Source: Plantago ovata
Taxonomy: Eukaryota; Streptophyta; Magnoliopsida; Lamiales; Plantaginaceae
Assembly (NCBI GenBank): GCA_028274465.1
Contig: CM051458.1
Location: 34,422,692-34,486,691, forward strand
Length of the DNA stretch: 64,000 nt
Direction of reading: 5' to 3'
The notes below the pieces were generated by a model, which made no database searches, was not told the DNA's origin, and worked only from the letters and a program-made list of their open reading frames with translations. Position 1 is the first letter of the stretch; each line of letters starts with the position of its first letter. Both the position numbers and the translations under genes were made by a program. Positions 35,128 to 47,117 of the stretch are shown here, piece after piece.

Positions 35128-35313
35128 ATGGCTCCACGAGACAAGAAGAAAGCGGGCTCAAGCAAGAGGGGTAAGAGGGCAACATGAAGCTCCCAACCTT
35201 CCCACGAGATGTTTCGAGTTGTCTCTTGCCGCAATCGAAGTCCGACAGAGCTCGAACGGAGCTAGCTCAAGGTGGGCGATCAATTTACCGGACAGAAGGA
35301 TAGACATTCCGGA
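35128..35313 (+). pseudogene. Start of a second G1 ORF, cut by the assembly gap
   Basis: ATG at 35128 lies five bases after the putative splice acceptor. The first codons are basic (MAPRDKKKAGSSKRGK), then an in-frame TGA occurs near 35185. A neighbouring frame stays open to the gap. Athila-type elements often carry an extra ORF after the gag-pol region; whether this is that ORF cannot be decided here. Confidence 0.35.
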
Positions 35314-35413
35314 NNNNNNNNNNNNNNNNNNNNNNNNNNNNNNNNNNNNNNNNNNNNNNNNNNNNNNNNNNNNNNNNNNNNNNNNNNNNNNNNNNNNNNN
35401 NNNNNNNNNNNNN
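35314..35413. other. Assembly gap (100 N)
   Basis: Exactly 100 N, the usual placeholder for a gap of unknown size. It must hide the rest of G1 including its 3' LTR, the middle of the S1 3' ORF, and the pol region and 3' LTR of S3. Confidence 0.95.
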
Positions 35414-37027
35414 TAAGATTTGAAATTGATTTTCTCTTTTTAAATTTTCTTGGATTTCCATCAACAGAGTAAGCTTTAGAATTGAGGGATGTATGTCTCA
35501 ATTCTAATGCCAGTTGAGAATTCTTCCTGTAGCTTCAGCAATCAACTTCTTAAGACGCCGTATTCAGCATCCTTTTCTTCTGTCTCTTCCTTCCTCGCAA
35601 AACATACTGTTCAGTAGTCGCGGCTTGGTCAGAGTTTCAGCAATCTGTAGTTTCTCTTGCTCTCTGCTCATAGTTTTCTCAAATCTTTCGATTTCTCCTT
35701 GAATCTTGTCAAGGTCATCTCGCTTCAAGTTCTGAGTCTGAGTCAGAGGGTAGTTATTTACCTACCGTCCGTGAGGCAAACCGTAATTGACACATCTGGA
35801 TAAGCTTCCATAGCTATTCCACAAACTTCTTTGCCAATGTCCACATTCTAGAGTGGCTTCTCATCGCAGTGTCTTAGTTTCATCCTCACTGTCTTCGGAG
35901 CTAGTATCAATGCATAATGCATCAACATTTTTGCTTGAAGTACTGCTTCTTTTCTTCAGCAATAAAAGCTCTTTTGAAATTCTTCTTCTTTTCAGCAGAT
36001 TTGCCTTTTAGCAAAGGACAATGTAGCTTTGAAGTGACCAGGTGTGGCAGTAAAACAGAGATCAATTTCCAACTGCGGTTCTTCTGATGAAGTTGCTTGC
36101 TGAGCTTGCTTGTTCACGAGTAGTCTCATGTCTTGTTACTTATGGTAGTTCTACCAAGAGCCAAGATGTTTTTCATCAGCTTCTCTTTTGCTTTTTCGCC
36201 TTTCAAGTTCCTTGCTATGAATTTTCTTCATGTTTTGACAACCCAAAGATTTTTCTACATCAGTAGGCTCTTTAATCATTCTTCTTTTCGGAAGATGACG
36301 GGCTTTGCACAAGAGCAATGTTTTGCGATTGTTTCAGCAAACACATTTTCTCGTTGCTTTGTCTCATAGTTGACAGTAGCAAGAGAGAGACAACTCGTTG
36401 GTGTAAGAAATCTGGCATCCTTGATTGTAATAGAAATTCTAAGTGTGGATCCATTCTTGATTCAGACTTCTGATGATGGTTTGTTACCTTTTCAGAATCT
36501 GAATAAAGATTTCCAACACCCAAGGCTGCCATTTCACTAACAGGGTTGTGAATCTGAAATCCAAGTCTTCCAGTGACTCGTTGTACCTTGTTTAAAGTTT
36601 TGAAACTTTAATTTAAGTACTTCAAGTTTGTTTTCCTGGTTTTGTCAGATCCGCACAAAGATCTTGAACCATTTCCAAGCTTCCTTTGCAGAATAGCACC
36701 CCCCAGTTTGCACTGTAGGGTATCCGGAGTTGATCGAATGATGATGTTTCTTGCTTGGCCATCAAGACGGAATCTCTTGGCTTCGTCGGAAGTCCATTCC
36801 TCTCTTGTTTTGGCACAACGGTATCAACCGGTTCGCCTAAGATAGTTTCCTTTCCAGCCTTCAGTGGTCTTGTGAGGGAAATCCTTTCAACCTTGTGATC
36901 TGTGATAGGCCATCATTTATGACATTGACCATCTCATCACTAATGGCCCAAAGATGTAGCATCATGTTGTGTTCGCCATTTTTCGTAATTTTCCAGCTTC
37001 AGCAAGGGAAGCATCTCCTAAAGACAT
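35414..37027 (-). pseudogene. gag: S3 gag, badly decayed
   Basis: This is the reverse-strand counterpart of the S1 and S2 gag. The start ATG at 37027-37025 is followed by the same N-terminal codons as S1 but with an inserted base soon after. Capsid-like segments are readable near 36816-36272. Many frameshifts and stops prevent any continuous product. Confidence 0.75.
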
Positions 37028-37123
37028 CCTGTCAGCAAAGCACTACCAAACTGATCAAGTGAGAGTGATTTACGGAAAGCACCTAGGGGATCTAGGTTCA
37101 GTGCTGAAGTTAAATAACCTCCA

Positions 37124-37135
37124 GCTCTGATACCA
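37124..37135 (-). other. S3 primer-binding site
   Basis: GCTCTGATACCA, the complement of TGGTATCAGAGC, lies one base before the LTR start at 37137. It shows that 37137-38694 is the 5' LTR of the reverse element S3. Confidence 0.88.
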
Positions 37136-37136
37136 C

Positions 37137-38694
37137 TGTTGGTCCCTTTAAACAACAAGAAAAGAACTAGAGGGGGGGGTTAATAGGTCTTTTTAAACTT
37201 TCGTCGTTTAAAAACGTTCAGCAAGTGCTATTCTTCCAGTAATGAGTTTGCTGATACTTAACTTTCTCAGCAGCGTAAGTTACTTTGCAGTAACTAGGTT
37301 TGCTGATACTTAAAATCAGAGAGCGGAAGTCCGATACAATAACTGCTCTTTCAGTAAATGAAGGTTTCAGCAGTGATGGTGAGTGACAGTGTACAATAGA
37401 TATGATTTGCTGAAACCAAGTACAGTAAGTAAATCACACAAACGCACTTTTATAGTGGTATCTGAGAGTGCGTATCTCTCAACTAACCACTTTGTCTTTC
37501 TAGGACTGAATCCACTAAGATAAGATTGAGGTTCCTTACAACACCTATCTAGAGCGATTCAATCAGAAACCAAAGCACACTTGCTTCGTCTCCAACCTAA
37601 TCTAGAGACGCAACCTTGTTCCCACAAACTTGGTACTTTCAATCAGCAAAACTATGCTTGATTAAGTTCCCCCTGAATATCACGCCTGAAAGGGCGTATT
37701 TTCAGTTAGAGAGGTTTGGGATGAGATAACTTAATTATAACTTATTCAGTTACAACAAGTAATCTAAGAAACAAAACTTTGAATACTTTGCAGTAAACAG
37801 TTTGATTGTTTTCTGTGGCAAGACTTTGTTCTTGTTCGAAAGAATGAAAGAACACTTAACTAATTTCTTAGTCGTCCAAATTCTACTTCTTCACAAGTAG
37901 CTTTTTCAGCTTTAAGTCCTTGAACGGATCAATGGCAGTAGAGAGTATTGAAGGGTTGTGAGTTTAAGCACAAGTGAGAGTATGATCACGTTGTTGACAC
38001 ACTTCAACTCTTTGTCAGATGACCTCTATTTATAGTGAAAATAAGGAGCCGTTTGAATTTTAAATTCTAAGGCTTTTGTTCCTTAAATTGTCACTATCTT
38101 GCTTTTGTACTTTCAGCAGCGTTCTTGTTTGTCTTCTAGTCTTCATGTCCTTCGCGTGCATGCTTTGCATTTAATGCTCTTTTGAATAGAATTCAAACAG
38201 TAACATTGGAGCGCAAATGTAAGTACTTTCAGCAAGAGGTCACATATGTTCCATCAGCAAGTGGTCAGTCTCAGTTTCAGCAAGCACAACCTACTCTGTC
38301 GTATAGATTTTCACTTATGCAAGCTGTTGCTGAAGTTTCCATTTTCTGAGCAACATGTGCCTTTGTAGATACCAGTCTTCAGAAATCTTCTAGTCTTCAG
38401 TCTTCGAATCTTCAAGATTCTGAGCGGTTCTAAATGCTTCAATAGTTCGTTTGTAAAAACAAAGTACATCATCCGCAAATGCTTCAATAGGTTGTATTTC
38501 TTTTTCAGAAAACAAGATACATCATAAGCTTTAAAACCAACCTATCTAGCACCTACTCTAAGTCTTCAGCAAACGTTCCTCTTTTACAATGTCCTTAAAA
38601 TTCTAAATTCCTATGGACCTTAAGAGTACTAGTTACTGGACTTTCCTTAATTTAGCATGGTTAATTGCTCATCAAAATTACAAGTTTCCTAACA
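37137..38694 (-). mobile_element. S3 5' LTR (SIRE-type, reverse)
   Basis: The 1558-bp sequence begins TGTTGGTCCCTTTAAAC and ends GTTTCCTAACA, the reverse complement of the S1 LTR ends. A reverse TATA box CTATTTATAG lies near 38027. It is inserted into the S1 3' ORF, which resumes at 38695. Confidence 0.88.
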
Positions 38695-39575
38695 ATCAAG
38701 ATCTGAATGAAGATGAAGATGATGATGACAATCAGACTATAGCTCAAGCTATAAGAGCCAGACCAATAACAGCCCTAACTCCGTCTGGCCATTCAAAGCA
38801 TTTCTCTTCTGACTCAAGATCTTCAGCAAGAGATCAAGAAAATGCAAAGTCAAGAAGAAGAAGGCAAAGACAGGAAGAAAAGAGGCTTGCCATCATTGCC
38901 ATTGGCTCCGGCATTGAATACACAAAGACTAGCAATGAGGATACTACTCAGAATGTGATCAGAAATGTTCATGGTTGCTGGATCTTAAAGCTGGAAGATT
39001 TATTGGAAAATGATTTCTTTCCAATAGCTGTACTGAATCAAATGTACACTTGGATTGATCTCAAGGTGAAAAGAAAAGAAAGGGATCCTCCTTCCCTACC
39101 AAGAAACATAGCTGGGAGATGGTTGAATATGGAAGTCTTGGTAAGAAGAACTTCAATTGTCAAGACTGTAAAACAAGAACCTGAATAGATTAAACCAATT
39201 GATGTTGCCTATTACTCTGACCCTGTAACCAAGAAGTCAAAGAAAAAACTTGGATTGATTCCTTATGATTATTTCTATCTCACTACTAAGGATCAAGAAG
39301 AAGATCTTCTCTGGTTAAGGAAGATTCATGCTAAAGGCATTTCAGATACACAACTTCTCCATGCCAGCAATTGGGGCATGCACTTGTGGGTGTTGCACTA
39401 GAAAGAAATGAATGTTGAAAAACATCATTATACCGCCTGCAAGAACGCAAGAATCATTCAGCTCCAAGTCCGTAAGCTACTTGAAGATTACACAAAGGAC
39501 TGTGTTGAATATTCTGCACTTGCTGAGAAGAGTGTAAGGGAGATTCTGAGAAAATCTTCTGCTGAAAGAGCCTAA
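38695..39575 (+). pseudogene. S1 additional 3' ORF, C-terminal part
   Basis: The first frame (to TAG at 39186-39188) shows an acidic run, a very basic R-R-R-R-Q-R-Q segment and an A-I-I-A-I-G-S-G-I-E-Y-T segment. After the TAG the same frame continues with I-K-P-I-D-V-A-Y-Y-S-D-P and ends at TAA 39573-39575; one more TAG occurs near 39400. The reverse element S4 carries a close homologue (62820-63999), so this ORF is a conserved part of the SIRE family here. I do not recognise its function. The acidic-then-basic composition suggests a nucleic-acid or particle-associated protein rather than a membrane protein. Confidence 0.65.
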
Positions 39576-39827
39576 GTCCCTTGTAAAGTTTTGTTTGCTG
39601 ATTTTGTGTAGTTATCTCTGAACTTTCTTGTAAACTTACTAAAAGATAACTATCAGCAATAAAGCTTTTGACTCTTATTGGTTTTTGATTATGCCATCTA
39701 CTTATGCTTACTGTTTTATTGTTCAAGTATGCTTGCATTAATCAACTGATTTATTCAACATCAGAAACCTCTAAAAGGGTAACAATTAATTTAGCCATGG
39801 ATTGCTAACATCAAAAAGGGGGAAATT
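39576..39827 (+). other. S1 3' untranslated region and polypurine tract
   Basis: Non-coding sequence ends in the polypurine tract AAAAAGGGGGAAATT (39813-39827), directly before the 3' LTR. The tract primes plus-strand DNA synthesis. Confidence 0.85.
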
Positions 39828-41401
39828 TGTTAGGAAACTTGTAATTTTGATGAGCAATTAACCATGCTAAATTAAGGAAAGTCCAGTAACTAGTACTCTT
39901 AAGGTCCATAGGAATTTAGAATTTTAAGGACATTGTAAAAGAGGAACGTTTGCTGATGACTTAGAATAGGTGCTAGATAGGTTAGTTTTACCGCTTATGA
40001 TGTATCTTGTTTCTGAAAAGAAAAACAACCTATTGAAGCATTTGCTGATGATGTACTTTGTTCACACAAACAAACTATTGAAGCATTTAGAACCGTTCAG
40101 AAACTTGAAGAATTCGAAGAACTGAAGACTAGAAGATTTCTGAAGACTGGTATCTACAAAGGCACATGTTGCTCAGAAAGTGGAAACTTCCGCAACAGCT
40201 TGCATAAGTGAAAATCTAAACGACAGAGTAGGTTGTGCTTGCTGAAACTGAGACTAACCACTTGCTGAAAAACATTTGTGACCTCCTTGCTGATAGTACT
40301 TGCATTTGCGCTCCAACGTTCATGTTTGAATCTCATTCAAATGAACATTAAATGCAAAGCATGCACGCGAAGGACATGAAGACTAGAAGACAAATAAAGG
40401 ACGCTGCTGAAAGTACAAAAGCAAGATAGTGACATCTTAAGGAACAAAGCCTTAGAATTTGAAATTCAAACGGCTCCCTTGATTCACTATAAATAGAGGT
40501 CATCCGGCAAAGAGTTGAAGTGTGTCAACAACGTGATCAAACTCTCACTTGTGCTTAAAACTCACATACCCTTCAAACACTCTTTACTGCCATTGATCCG
40601 TTCCAAGACTTAAAGCTTGAAAAAGCTACTTGTGAAGAAGTAGAACATACAAGGCTAAGAAATTAGTTAAGTGTTCTTTCTTTCGAACAAGAACAAGTCT
40701 TGACACCATAAACAATCAAACTTGTTTACTGCAAAGTATTCAAAGTTTTGTTTCTTAGATTACTTGTTGTAGATGAATAAGTTGTAATCAAGTTATCTCA
40801 TCCCAAACCTCTCTAACTGAAAATACACCCTTTCAGGCGTGAAATTCAGGGGGAAACTTAATCAAGCATAGTGTAGCTGATTAAAAGTCCCAAGTTTGGT
40901 GGAGAACAAGGTTTCGTTCTCTAGTTAGGTTGGAAACGAAGCAAGTGTGCTTTGGTTTCTGTTTGAATCGTTCTAGATAGGTGTTGTAAGGAACCTCAAA
41001 CTTGTCTTAGTGGATTCAGTCCCAGAAAGGACAAAGTGGATTAGTTGAGAGATTACGCCACTCTCAGATACCACTATAAAAGTGTTTGTGTGATTTACTT
41101 ACTGCATTTAGTTTTCAGCAAAGCATATCTATCTGTACACAGTCACACTGTTCACTTGCTGAAACTATCACTTACTGACAAAGCACTTATTGTATCAAAG
41201 ACTTCCGCTCTCTAATTTTAAGTATCAGCAAAACTCGTTACTGAAAAGTAACTTGCGCTTGCTGAGAAAGTTAAGTATCAGCAAACTCATTACTGAAAAG
41301 TAATAAGTCCTTGCTGAGAAAGTTTTAAACGACGAAAGTTTGAAAAGACTATTCACCCCCACCCCCCTCTAGTCTTTTATTGTTGTTTAAAGGGACCAAC
41401 A
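39828..41401 (+). mobile_element. S1 3' LTR
   Basis: The LTR starts TGTTAGGAAACTTG and ends GGGACCAACA, 1574 bp, with a single TATAAATAGA near 40489. It is followed with no leader by the S2 gag (AACATGATGC at 41402), so it appears to be shared between two adjacent element bodies. Confidence 0.9.
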
Positions 41402-42566
41402 AACATGATGCTACATCTTGAGGCCATTAGTGATGAGATGGTTACTGTCATAAATGATGGACCTATCAAGATCACTAAATTTGAGAGAAGTTTTCCTCAC
41501 AAAACCACATATACTGCTGGAAAGGAAACTATCTTAGGAGAACCGGTTGATACCGCCGTTCCAAAACCAAGAGAGGAATGGAATTCAGACGAAGCCAAAA
41601 GATTCCGTCTTGATGGCCAAGCAAGAAACATCATTATTCGATCTACTCCAGATACTATACAGTGCAAACTATGGGGTGCCAAAACTGCTAAGGAAGCTTG
41701 GAAAATGGTTCAAGATCTTTGTGTTGGATCTGACAAAACCAAAGAAAACAAACTCGAAGTGCTAAAGTTGAAGTTTCAAAAGTTCAAACAAGGTGAAAAT
41801 GAGTCACTAGAAGACTTGGATTTCAGATTCACAACTCTAGTGAGTGAGATGGCTGCCTTAGGAGTTGGAAACTTCTATTCAGATTCTAAAAAGGTGAAAA
41901 CCATTATTAGAAGTCTGAACCAAGAATGGATCCACACTCACAATTTCAACTATAATCAAGGAATGCCAAATATCACTCCAACCGAGTTGTTCTCTCATCT
42001 TGCTACTGTTAACTATGAGACAAAGCAAAGAGAAAATGTGTTTGCTGAAAAATCGCAAAACATTGCTCTTGCTGCCAAGCCGTCATCTTCTGAAAAGAAG
42101 AATGATAAAGATCCTGTTGATGAAAACGCTCTTGTTGTTAGAAACATGAAGAAATTCATCAGTAAGGAACTTGAATGGCGAAAAGTAAATGAGAAGCTGA
42201 AGAAGCATCTTGGTAACAACTACCATAAATACAAGAATGAAGCTAGCTCGCTGAACAAGCAAGCTCAGCAAGCAAACTCCTCGAAAGAACCAGCAATTGG
42301 CAATGATCTTTGCTTTTATTGCAAGAAGCCTGGACACTTCAATGCAAATTGCCCCTTACTGAAAGAGAAATCTGTTGAAAAGAAGAAGAAGTTTAAGAAG
42401 GCTTTGATTGCTGAAGAAAAGAAAAAGCTTCAAGCAAAAATCGATGCTCTTTGCATTGAAACAAGCTCTGAAGACAGTGAGGTAGAGAGTTCAGACACTG
42501 AAGAAGAAGAAGAAGCCACTCTTGACGTAGAGATTGGCAAGGAAGTTTGTGGAATAGTTATGGAAG
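41402..42566 (+). pseudogene. gag: S2 gag, 5' part, open reading frame preserved
   Basis: From the ATG at 41405 the frame is open for about 387 codons until G2 interrupts it. It keeps the capsid region and an intact zinc knuckle C-F-Y-C-K-K-P-G-H-F-N-A-N-C near 42310-42351, then an acidic segment. The first 20 codons and the whole leader with primer site are missing: the LTR end joins directly to the second Met of gag. The rest of S2 gag resumes at 50592. Confidence 0.8.
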
Positions 42567-43839
42567 TGATGAACGGGAATTTGTCAGATTCTAATTCAGC
42601 AAATAATATTTGTATTTAGCCAAAGGCAATCCACAACTACAACGAAAACCGTAGTGTAGTAGTAGAATGACTCGAGTGTCGTTCTCTCAGGACTATAACT
42701 AGCTTTATCTATTTAACAAGAGAATATAAAACAGCAGACAGATAGCAATAGGGGGTTTCTAGCAGATAATGGAGATTGGTGATAGTATGGTCTTTCTTAG
42801 CATAATGGGTCGATAATCATGCATAAATTCCTCGGTCTTGCATAGAGATCTTTGAATCAATCTAGTGTCCTGTTGCAAGTATTAAGCACTACGAAGATAA
42901 TCTGGTCTGACTATTCAATCACGAATGTCCTAATGTGTTCCGTAATTATTCAACACTACGAAGATAATTGGTCTGATGGTCGACTAGTGTCCAATTGTGC
43001 ATAATGATCAATACAACATACGAGAATTTTGGTTACAACTGATCAACAAAATAAAGCAATGACACGGAGTATAATGCGCGATATAGCCATTAGCATGATT
43101 ATCTTCCCTCGCTAAGAATTCACATAATACCACCAATGATAAGTTTAGCTACTCATATTATGCATGCAATCAACAGAAATCATAGAAGAAAACATATTGA
43201 AAGATAAATAAAATAAGTAGAATAAAACTGTAAGATACAAAGTTACCGAAGGTTGTCAATCTCCGGATGATTGCGATCCTACGAGCTCCAAACTGCTATG
43301 AAAAAGTATCCCCTAAGCTACGGAACTCCCAGGACAGGCCCCGGGAAGTTCCTACCTAAAACTATAGAGAGAGGTGAGAAAGTAGGTCTGGAAAGATATG
43401 ATTTTCGGAGAGAAAACTGAGCACTATATATAGGCCCCGAATAATCACGGGGCGGTTCGCCCCACAATGCGGCGGTTCGCCCCAGAGGATTTTCGCGGAA
43501 TTTCCGCGTTTTCGACGCATTTTTGGATTTCTTCACCTTTTCGGACTCGGTTTCTGACTTCTAGTAGCCTTCTAACCTCCAGATTCGGCACCTAGACTTC
43601 AAATCCTATCCGGAAACCTTCAGATACTCCAAATAGGCTTCTGGAACACCAATTCCTTGTAAACTTCAATATAATTGCTCAGAAATCCCCGAATTTCAAC
43701 CAATACCTGTAAAACAAAATCTAAAGGGAATCGTGACACTATTCTAATAAAATGTACTAAAATATAGCTAAATTAACATAGAGGATAGCTAAAATAGGTG
43801 AAAAAGACTCGAATGAAAGTGTAAAATACACATTCATCA
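42567..43839 (-). repeat. G2 3' LTR
   Basis: It starts TGATGAACGGG and ends ACACATTCATCA (1273 bp). The reverse TATA box is at 43425-43432, with GGGGCGGTTCGCCCC (43449-43463) and a second copy (43469-43484) beside it. The adjoining AACTCCCCAAACCGAACC (43840-43857) is the complement of the polypurine tract. Confidence 0.9.
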
Positions 43840-43857
43840 AACTCCCCAAACCGAACC

Positions 43858-45230
43858 TTTGCTTGTCCTCAAGCAACTAAGCTAGACTCTAATACAAAAA
43901 ACATGCAAGACACAAAAATGGAGTTTCATGCCAAATAAAATGAACTAATCTACTGAATCTACCAAATAACATATAAACAAAAACCATATAAATCAAAGCA
44001 TGAATATAGGTTGAAGAATACCTTGATTGACTCATACACATCTACATAAGCACTTATGTTAAGACAAGATAGTCTCTCGTAACATTCTCTACCTGGACCT
44101 AGTCAGTGACGACGTAATGATGCATGCTAAGATTCGAATGGTTTCCCCGTGCCTATGAAACTGAGGACCTACTGCTGTTCCACCATGTTAAGACTTTTCC
44201 TCAAAAGAGGTCGAACCAGTACTGGCTCTCACCAAACGAAGGAGGGTTCCCTATAAAGATAACTCTCCCCTATTCTACCCATCTCTCAAGTAAACTCTTA
44301 AAAGATAAAAGATAAAAAACACGATTACGAATAATACGAAAAATGGAAAAGACTCAACACTTTGCTAAACTGCTATTTGGCTTTTTTTTTTTTTTTTTGC
44401 ACCCTTCTTTGCTTTTTTTTGCACCCTTCTTCTTTTTTTTCGATTTTTTTCTAGCCAGCAGTAGCATAACAAAGAGAAACAAAAAATGACTCACACGACT
44501 TCCCCAAACCTATTCGAAAGAATAGGTTGGAGTACAAAATTTACGGAAAATGGAAAAATAAACTCACGATACGAAAATGAAAAACAGAAACAAGTCTAAC
44601 GATGGTGTAACCCCCTCCCCAAACCTATTCGGAAGAATAGGTTATAAACAAAGGATCACACAACCTCACACTACCTCCTTCCTAGGCATTTAGCAATCTA
44701 AAAGCATGGTGAAGACTTGTTGCCTCTTAGTTACATAATTACTCGGGAAAACAACCATAAGACCCTAACATGCATCATCCTATTATAAAGGCCTTCGTGA
44801 ACCGCAGTAGAGAAAACACCACTAAGTGATGTCGAGACTACCTAGCTCAACTAAGTGCAATACATAAATATGACAGGCCAAGCGAGAAAAACCTCAAACA
44901 AATTCATAGAGATGAAGCATACGATTAATGGTATAGCTAGTTGATCTACCCATAAAAAAGTTCAAAAAATTTGGCAATAAATTCCATATAAAACATGCAA
45001 GACTATCCTAGGATGAATGTAGTGAAATGCAACCTAAAAATCTAAGAAAGCGGTAAACGTGCAAATGCAAATGCAGATTGATGAAGCATGCGAGGTACTA
45101 TACTCATCCTACCAATACCAAGCTCCAAACTAACAATATCAGATCACTTAAACCCCATCCCCCCTCATGAAATTTACGCTAGTCCCTAGCAGTAAGAAAA
45201 TGAGGAAATTAGATGTGATACTAGATGTTA
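43858..45230 (-). other. G2 3' non-coding spacer
   Basis: No coding sequence. It contains two hairpin-forming CCTATTC...GAATAGG motifs (near 44509 and 44624) and an A/T-homopolymer stretch (44385-44450), all with counterparts in G3 at 55890-56220. Confidence 0.6.
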
Positions 45231-46071
45231 CCCCATGGTTTGGCCTCGGTCGGCTGAGTATGCTGCTTGTGGGTTATTGGTCCTCCTCTGTGAGCTTTAT
45301 AGGGTGTCATCAGGTCTTTTGGTAAGTGCGGTAGTTCCAGTTATAGGCTGGATAGGAACAACTCCTCTATCAGGATCATCATTGCCCGTATGGCCTTCAT
45401 TGTCACTACTTTCACGCACATCCTCACTAGTAGAGTTGTTGTGGCAGGTAGAATTCTCAAGAGTAGCCGCCGCTGTTATGGAATCCTCCATCCTGGAGCC
45501 CTCCAATAGGATGTGAACTGTTGAAGGGGAAAGGGCAGTGGTATCAGGACCTCCCCCTCCAACGTTTTACACCTCGAGAAGGTTTCAGTAAGCTGCTTGG
45601 ACACTCAGAAGTCTTCTACCTTTTTCTCCAATTTTGTCCACATTCTCTACCGTGTATCCGATCGATGTCTATATGATGCTCACTTTAGAGGCAGGCAAGG
45701 GGCACCCCAACAAGGTGCTGGGTACCCATGTCATTACGTTTGGAACCAAGCTAGCGCTTCGGAACCTGCGAGCAACTTCGGACTCAAGATCGAATCTGTC
45801 GTGGCAAGACTGTCCCGGTGCCTTCCTGCTCACTCGAACTCTGCAGTCCTCGTGATGGAGTGCTGACATAATAGTGGTTTCTAACCCTTCGGTGGTGCAT
45901 GAATAAGCATAGGAGTCCTTACTCCAGGCGTACTCTAGCTTCTCCTCTTGGATAATCCACGACGTTGTTGCCAAACCCCTTGGGTCGAACGCACATCTAG
46001 CGAGATCACCTTCCTTGACATGGTTCTTCACAGCGATCATACGGGAATGCTCCTTCCCCTTGGTATGGTAC
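45231..46071 (-). pseudogene. Putative second ORF region of G2
   Basis: Two reverse-strand frames, 46091-45669 (139 codons) and 45506-45297 (69 codons), follow a putative splice acceptor at 46072. I cannot match them to a family. The start codon used by G1 (ATG after the acceptor) reads ATA here. They may be remnants of the extra ORF of Athila-type elements or captured host sequence. G3 has lost this whole block. Confidence 0.35.
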
Positions 46072-46614
46072 CTACAAATAGCTGTTAGCACCTCGAATGA
46101 CTCAAAACTGACTCAAATACATACTAGTGCAAAAATGAAACACACAAGTGATAAAATCATCAATCGAACTCCCCAAACCGCAATGTCTAGCCTAGCTTCT
46201 TCATCATGCAACATATCAACGTAACTACTACATGCAATACATCACATCATGCTCTTACTAGACAACCAATATCCTTGATAACAAGGCTCAATTCATACCA
46301 TAGCAGCGCAAAAATTCTACCAGCATAAATCCTCATTCTCAACTAATAAGCATTCTAACGTCAAATCCACCAACATTACACCAATAAACATATCCATATG
46401 CTAGAAATCAAAGATAAAGACATAATGCATAACAAGATATATCATCTAATAGCAAAATACCCAAATCAACAATTTAAGCAAAATTGAGCATGCAATTGAT
46501 AGTAAATAACATGTCTAATCATATAAACAACATACCCATGCATCAAACAAGCATAATTGAAGCTCAAATTAGAAAACCCCCAAATTCGAAAATTAGGGTT
46601 CTTAAAGATGATAC
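46072..46614 (-). other. Putative intron in G2
   Basis: The reverse strand reads TCTGAG|GTATCATC at 46615/46614 and TATTTGTAG|G at 46072/46071. Length and boundaries agree with the G1 copy (34574-35122). Confidence 0.45.
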
Positions 46615-47117
46615 CTCAGATCTGCAAATCTAACGAATTAGGATGACATCTGTTCGGATAGGATGATAGATCATGTAATAGGCTTGGAATTAAGCTAAAG
46701 AACACTCAATTTGGTCAAGAAACGAAGAATTTATGAAGATTTAGAAGCAAAATCGCACTTTTCGGGTTTTTTGGGAGTAAGAATGAAGAAAATAAGGTTT
46801 TGGGGTTTAAATCCGCGTTTTTGAAGATCTGGGGACGTGGGGCGGTTCGCCCCATGCTCCCAAATGCGGGGAGACGGTCTCCGATGTCAGAAAATGCGGT
46901 TTTAATCCCCGAAACTGATTTTTTCAAAAAAACACTCGAAAAATCTCACTCAAACAAAAGCACATACGACACACATATGAACAAATTCGCATATGAGAAG
47001 CGAATAGTTCAAGAATGAATGCATGCAGAAAAGCAGTAAAGGAAGCGATAAAAAATTCCGGGTTGCCTCCCGGATAGCGTCATTGTTTAAAGTCTTTGAC
47101 TCGACTCCTGTCTGCGC

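Larger units (their letters stand above)
30513..35313 (+). mobile_element. G1, Athila-like Ty3/gypsy element, 3' part lost in the gap
   Basis: G1 starts with an LTR inserted in the S1 3' ORF, followed by a primer site, a decayed gag-protease, a long spacer and the start of a second spliced region. Its 3' LTR is not visible because the gap begins at 35314. It is the most diverged of the three related copies G1, G2 and G3. The presumed 5' target duplication would be GCTTT (30508-30512); the partner is not visible. Confidence 0.85.

Noticed and set aside
35219..35501. Open frames running through the N gap
   Set aside because: The N run translates to unknown residues, so the continuity is artificial.
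38695..39575. 3' ORF of the SIRE elements as a viral envelope
   Set aside because: No signal peptide, transmembrane helix or cysteine-rich ectodomain is visible; the protein is charged and looks soluble.
42619..43839. Extension of the S2 gag frame into G2 as a fusion protein
   Set aside because: The open frame runs only about 17 codons into the reverse LTR before stopping; this is a by-product of insertion.
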